A stretch of DNA of 51,573 nucleotides from Catenovulum maritimum. GTDB taxonomy: Bacteria; Pseudomonadota; Gammaproteobacteria; Enterobacterales; Alteromonadaceae. Numbering within the stretch: the first letter of the stretch is position 1; each line of letters starts with the position of its first letter. The position numbers and the translations under genes are program-made. This document shows, in pieces, positions 50,316 to 51,573 of this stretch. The notes below the pieces were generated by a model. That model made no database searches. It was not told the origin of the DNA and was given only the letters and a program-made list of their open reading frames with translations. Location of the stretch: NCBI RefSeq assembly GCF_001050375.1, contig NZ_KQ130505.1:1-51573 (forward strand). The letters run 5' to 3'.

Positions 50316-51573
50316 ATGCTGAATAAAATTATAATCCTTGGCACCTTGTTGCTTTCAAGTTTTAACTTACTGGCAGTGGAAAAACCTAATTTATGGATTT
50401 ATAGCGACTTATCCGATCCTAGAGATTTAAGAGAGCATGGTCACCCTCAAAATGATCCGGATGATATTTCTGCTTTAGGCGCGCTATTACTGACAGCTGA
50501 CAGGTTTAATATTCAGGGTTTTGTGTACTCTTCGACCAATCGGAAAAACTTAACTGATGCGACACCCTTTATAGCTGAGAGTTTTATTCAAGCTTATAAA
50601 TTAAGTGTACCTGTTTGGCGAAGTAAGGGTTTAGATTATCAAATAGAAATCCCTTTTATCCGCTCAGACATAACCAAAACAGTTGAACCAAGCAAATACC
50701 AGCCTAGCCGTAATTATGCTGATATTTCTCAGTTCAATAGCATTATCCAGCTAGTTGAACTATTGAATAAAAAACCAATTTACGTACTTAACTGGGGACC
50801 TCTTTCCGAAAGCGCAATTTTATTAAAGCACTTATTAGATACAAACAACCAAGTGGCTCTAAACAACTTAACCATCATTTCTCACTGGACTAAATCTGCG
50901 ACAGCGCAAGGCACGATAGAAAAGCCGTTCCATGTAGCGAATTGCCGTGATGATTTTAAAGCTTGTATGTTTTTACATGAGGAAGCTTTAGCTAACCCTA
51001 TAGTTAAATTTATTGAAATAGGCCCTGCAGGGCAAAGTGGCATAGTCAATGGCTCTGTTAAATTTAACAATTATCCCATTTTTGAAAACTCTCCTTTAGG
51101 GCAAATTTTTTACCATGCTAAATTTTTTCATCGAAAGCCAGACCAATCAGATGCTGCGACTTTTTGGCTATTGACTGAATTAGGCGCTAATTTAGATGAT
51201 TATCAAGATGATGGCAGTTTAACGTTCGAAAATGAAAAGACTGTTGTAAAAAAATTCTATCAAGATGGTAAAGCGATTATTGAGGAATTAGCAGTCAAAT
51301 CTGAAGCAGCAAAGCAAGCTAAGTCTTTCTCGAAACGGCAGATATCAGATTGGTTTAGCTACTTATATATTAAAAAAGATAAAATAGAGCTTCATTTGCC
51401 TTATGACGGTCAATTTAAATTAATGACACAGCAGGGCAGACCGTTAATAGCTGCAGATTTAAATTATGGCGATCATTACTTTGAATTTAAGCACTACCCA
51501 TATTCGGATTTTATTGCTGAATTAAAAGTAGAGGGTATCACTAAGCGTTTAAGTATAGGGCCTGTTGATATAA
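50316..51573 (+). CDS. Secreted nucleoside-hydrolase-like protein (DUF1593-type), 3' end missing
   Basis: An open frame begins at the ATG at 50316 and is still open at the window end after 419 full codons. The product has a signal peptide (MLNKIIILGTLLLSSFNLLA) and an N-terminal inosine/uridine-hydrolase-like fold: strand IYSDLSDPRD with D31, then the metal-binding DPDDISALGALL (D47, D49, D50), and a later IGPAGQSGIVNG. This fits the DUF1593 branch of nucleoside-hydrolase-like proteins, which are often secreted and occur near polysaccharide-use genes in marine bacteria. Substrate unknown; catalytic identity is not proven. Confidence 0.75.
   Translation, partial: MLNKIIILGTLLLSSFNLLAVEKPNLWIYSDLSDPRDLREHGHPQNDPDDISALGALLLTADRFNIQGFVYSSTNRKNLTDATPFIAESFIQAYKLSVPVWRSKGLDYQIEIPFIRSDITKTVEPSKYQPSRNYADISQFNSIIQLVELLNKKPIYVLNWGPLSESAILLKHLLDTNNQVALNNLTIISHWTKSATAQGTIEKPFHVANCRDDFKACMFLHEEALANPIVKFIEIGPAGQSGIVNGSVKFNNYPIFENSPLGQIFYHAKFFHRKPDQSDAATFWLLTELGANLDDYQDDGSLTFENEKTVVKKFYQDGKAIIEELAVKSEAAKQAKSFSKRQISDWFSYLYIKKDKIELHLPYDGQFKLMTQQGRPLIAADLNYGDHYFEFKHYPYSDFIAELKVEGITKRLSIGPVDI

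Noticed and set aside
1-51573. CRISPR array, prophage, insertion sequence, tRNA or rRNA
   Set aside because: I saw no regularly spaced repeats, no transposase or phage structural genes, and no stretch with tRNA or rRNA character.

Overview
The window is a stretch of low-GC gammaproteobacterial chromosome. Gene content (sbcDC, glnE, ubiK, ccoG, htpX, a ChrR-controlled lipid operon, TonB-dependent iron uptake, many lipoproteins) and protein style point to a marine member of the Alteromonadales, for example Catenovulum or a relative. That placement is inference, because no rRNA or other taxonomic marker is present. I see no rRNA, tRNA, prophage, transposase or CRISPR array. Of 47 genes called, the last is cut by the window end.

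Layout. 1-1660: small proteins of unknown function, including two tandem paralogous membrane proteins. 1945-8441: an operon for an SMC-type condensin of the MksB-MksE-MksF kind (SMC ATPase first, then the MksE-like and kleisin-like subunits) running directly into an EamA transporter; no Toprim nuclease lies beside it. 8507-14672, minus strand: a small outer-membrane protein, then DUF1820-sbcD-sbcC. 15126-25078: an iron-uptake island with a DUF4856 lipoprotein, an imelysin lipoprotein, a FecA-like TonB receptor, a sterol-desaturase-like membrane oxygenase and an Fbp-type ferric ABC transporter, with two Fur-box-like sites. 25166-28063: glnE on the minus strand.

28158-34146: a cluster related to the E. 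coli yjfIJKL neighbourhood: lipoprotein with a Ser/Gly tail, tandem DUF350 membrane protein, membrane-anchored spermidine-synthase-like enzyme, DUF2170, PspA/IM30, DUF2491 and a small possible ribbon-helix-helix protein. It probably serves a poorly understood envelope or polyamine-linked process. 34216-42454: a long collinear operon with a LON-substrate-binding-domain protein, an ECF sigma factor, its ChrR-type zinc anti-sigma factor, and lipid-modification genes (NTF2-like, SDR, FAD oxidoreductase, DUF1365, cyclopropane-synthase-like methyltransferase, DUF2878, chalcone-isomerase-like, DUF3833). By analogy this is a singlet-oxygen/photo-oxidative stress response that remodels unsaturated fatty acids, possibly to furan fatty acids. 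A candidate ECF promoter lies just upstream.

42634-51573: housekeeping and envelope genes: htpX, a PqiA-like protein, an ArsB/NhaD-type transporter, ubiK, a SpoU/TrmH methyltransferase, an HDOD protein, ccoG and a truncated secreted nucleoside-hydrolase-like protein.

The most interesting signals outside known genes are: (1) a 15-bp palindrome AGACATA-N-TATGTCT found both upstream of the DUF2170/PspA genes and over the htpX promoter, suggesting one membrane-stress regulator controls both; (2) a roughly 160-bp MITE-like intergenic element with long imperfect terminal inverted repeats, with a partial second copy 29 kb away; (3) an orphan minus-strand terminator between pqiA-like and the NhaD-like gene.
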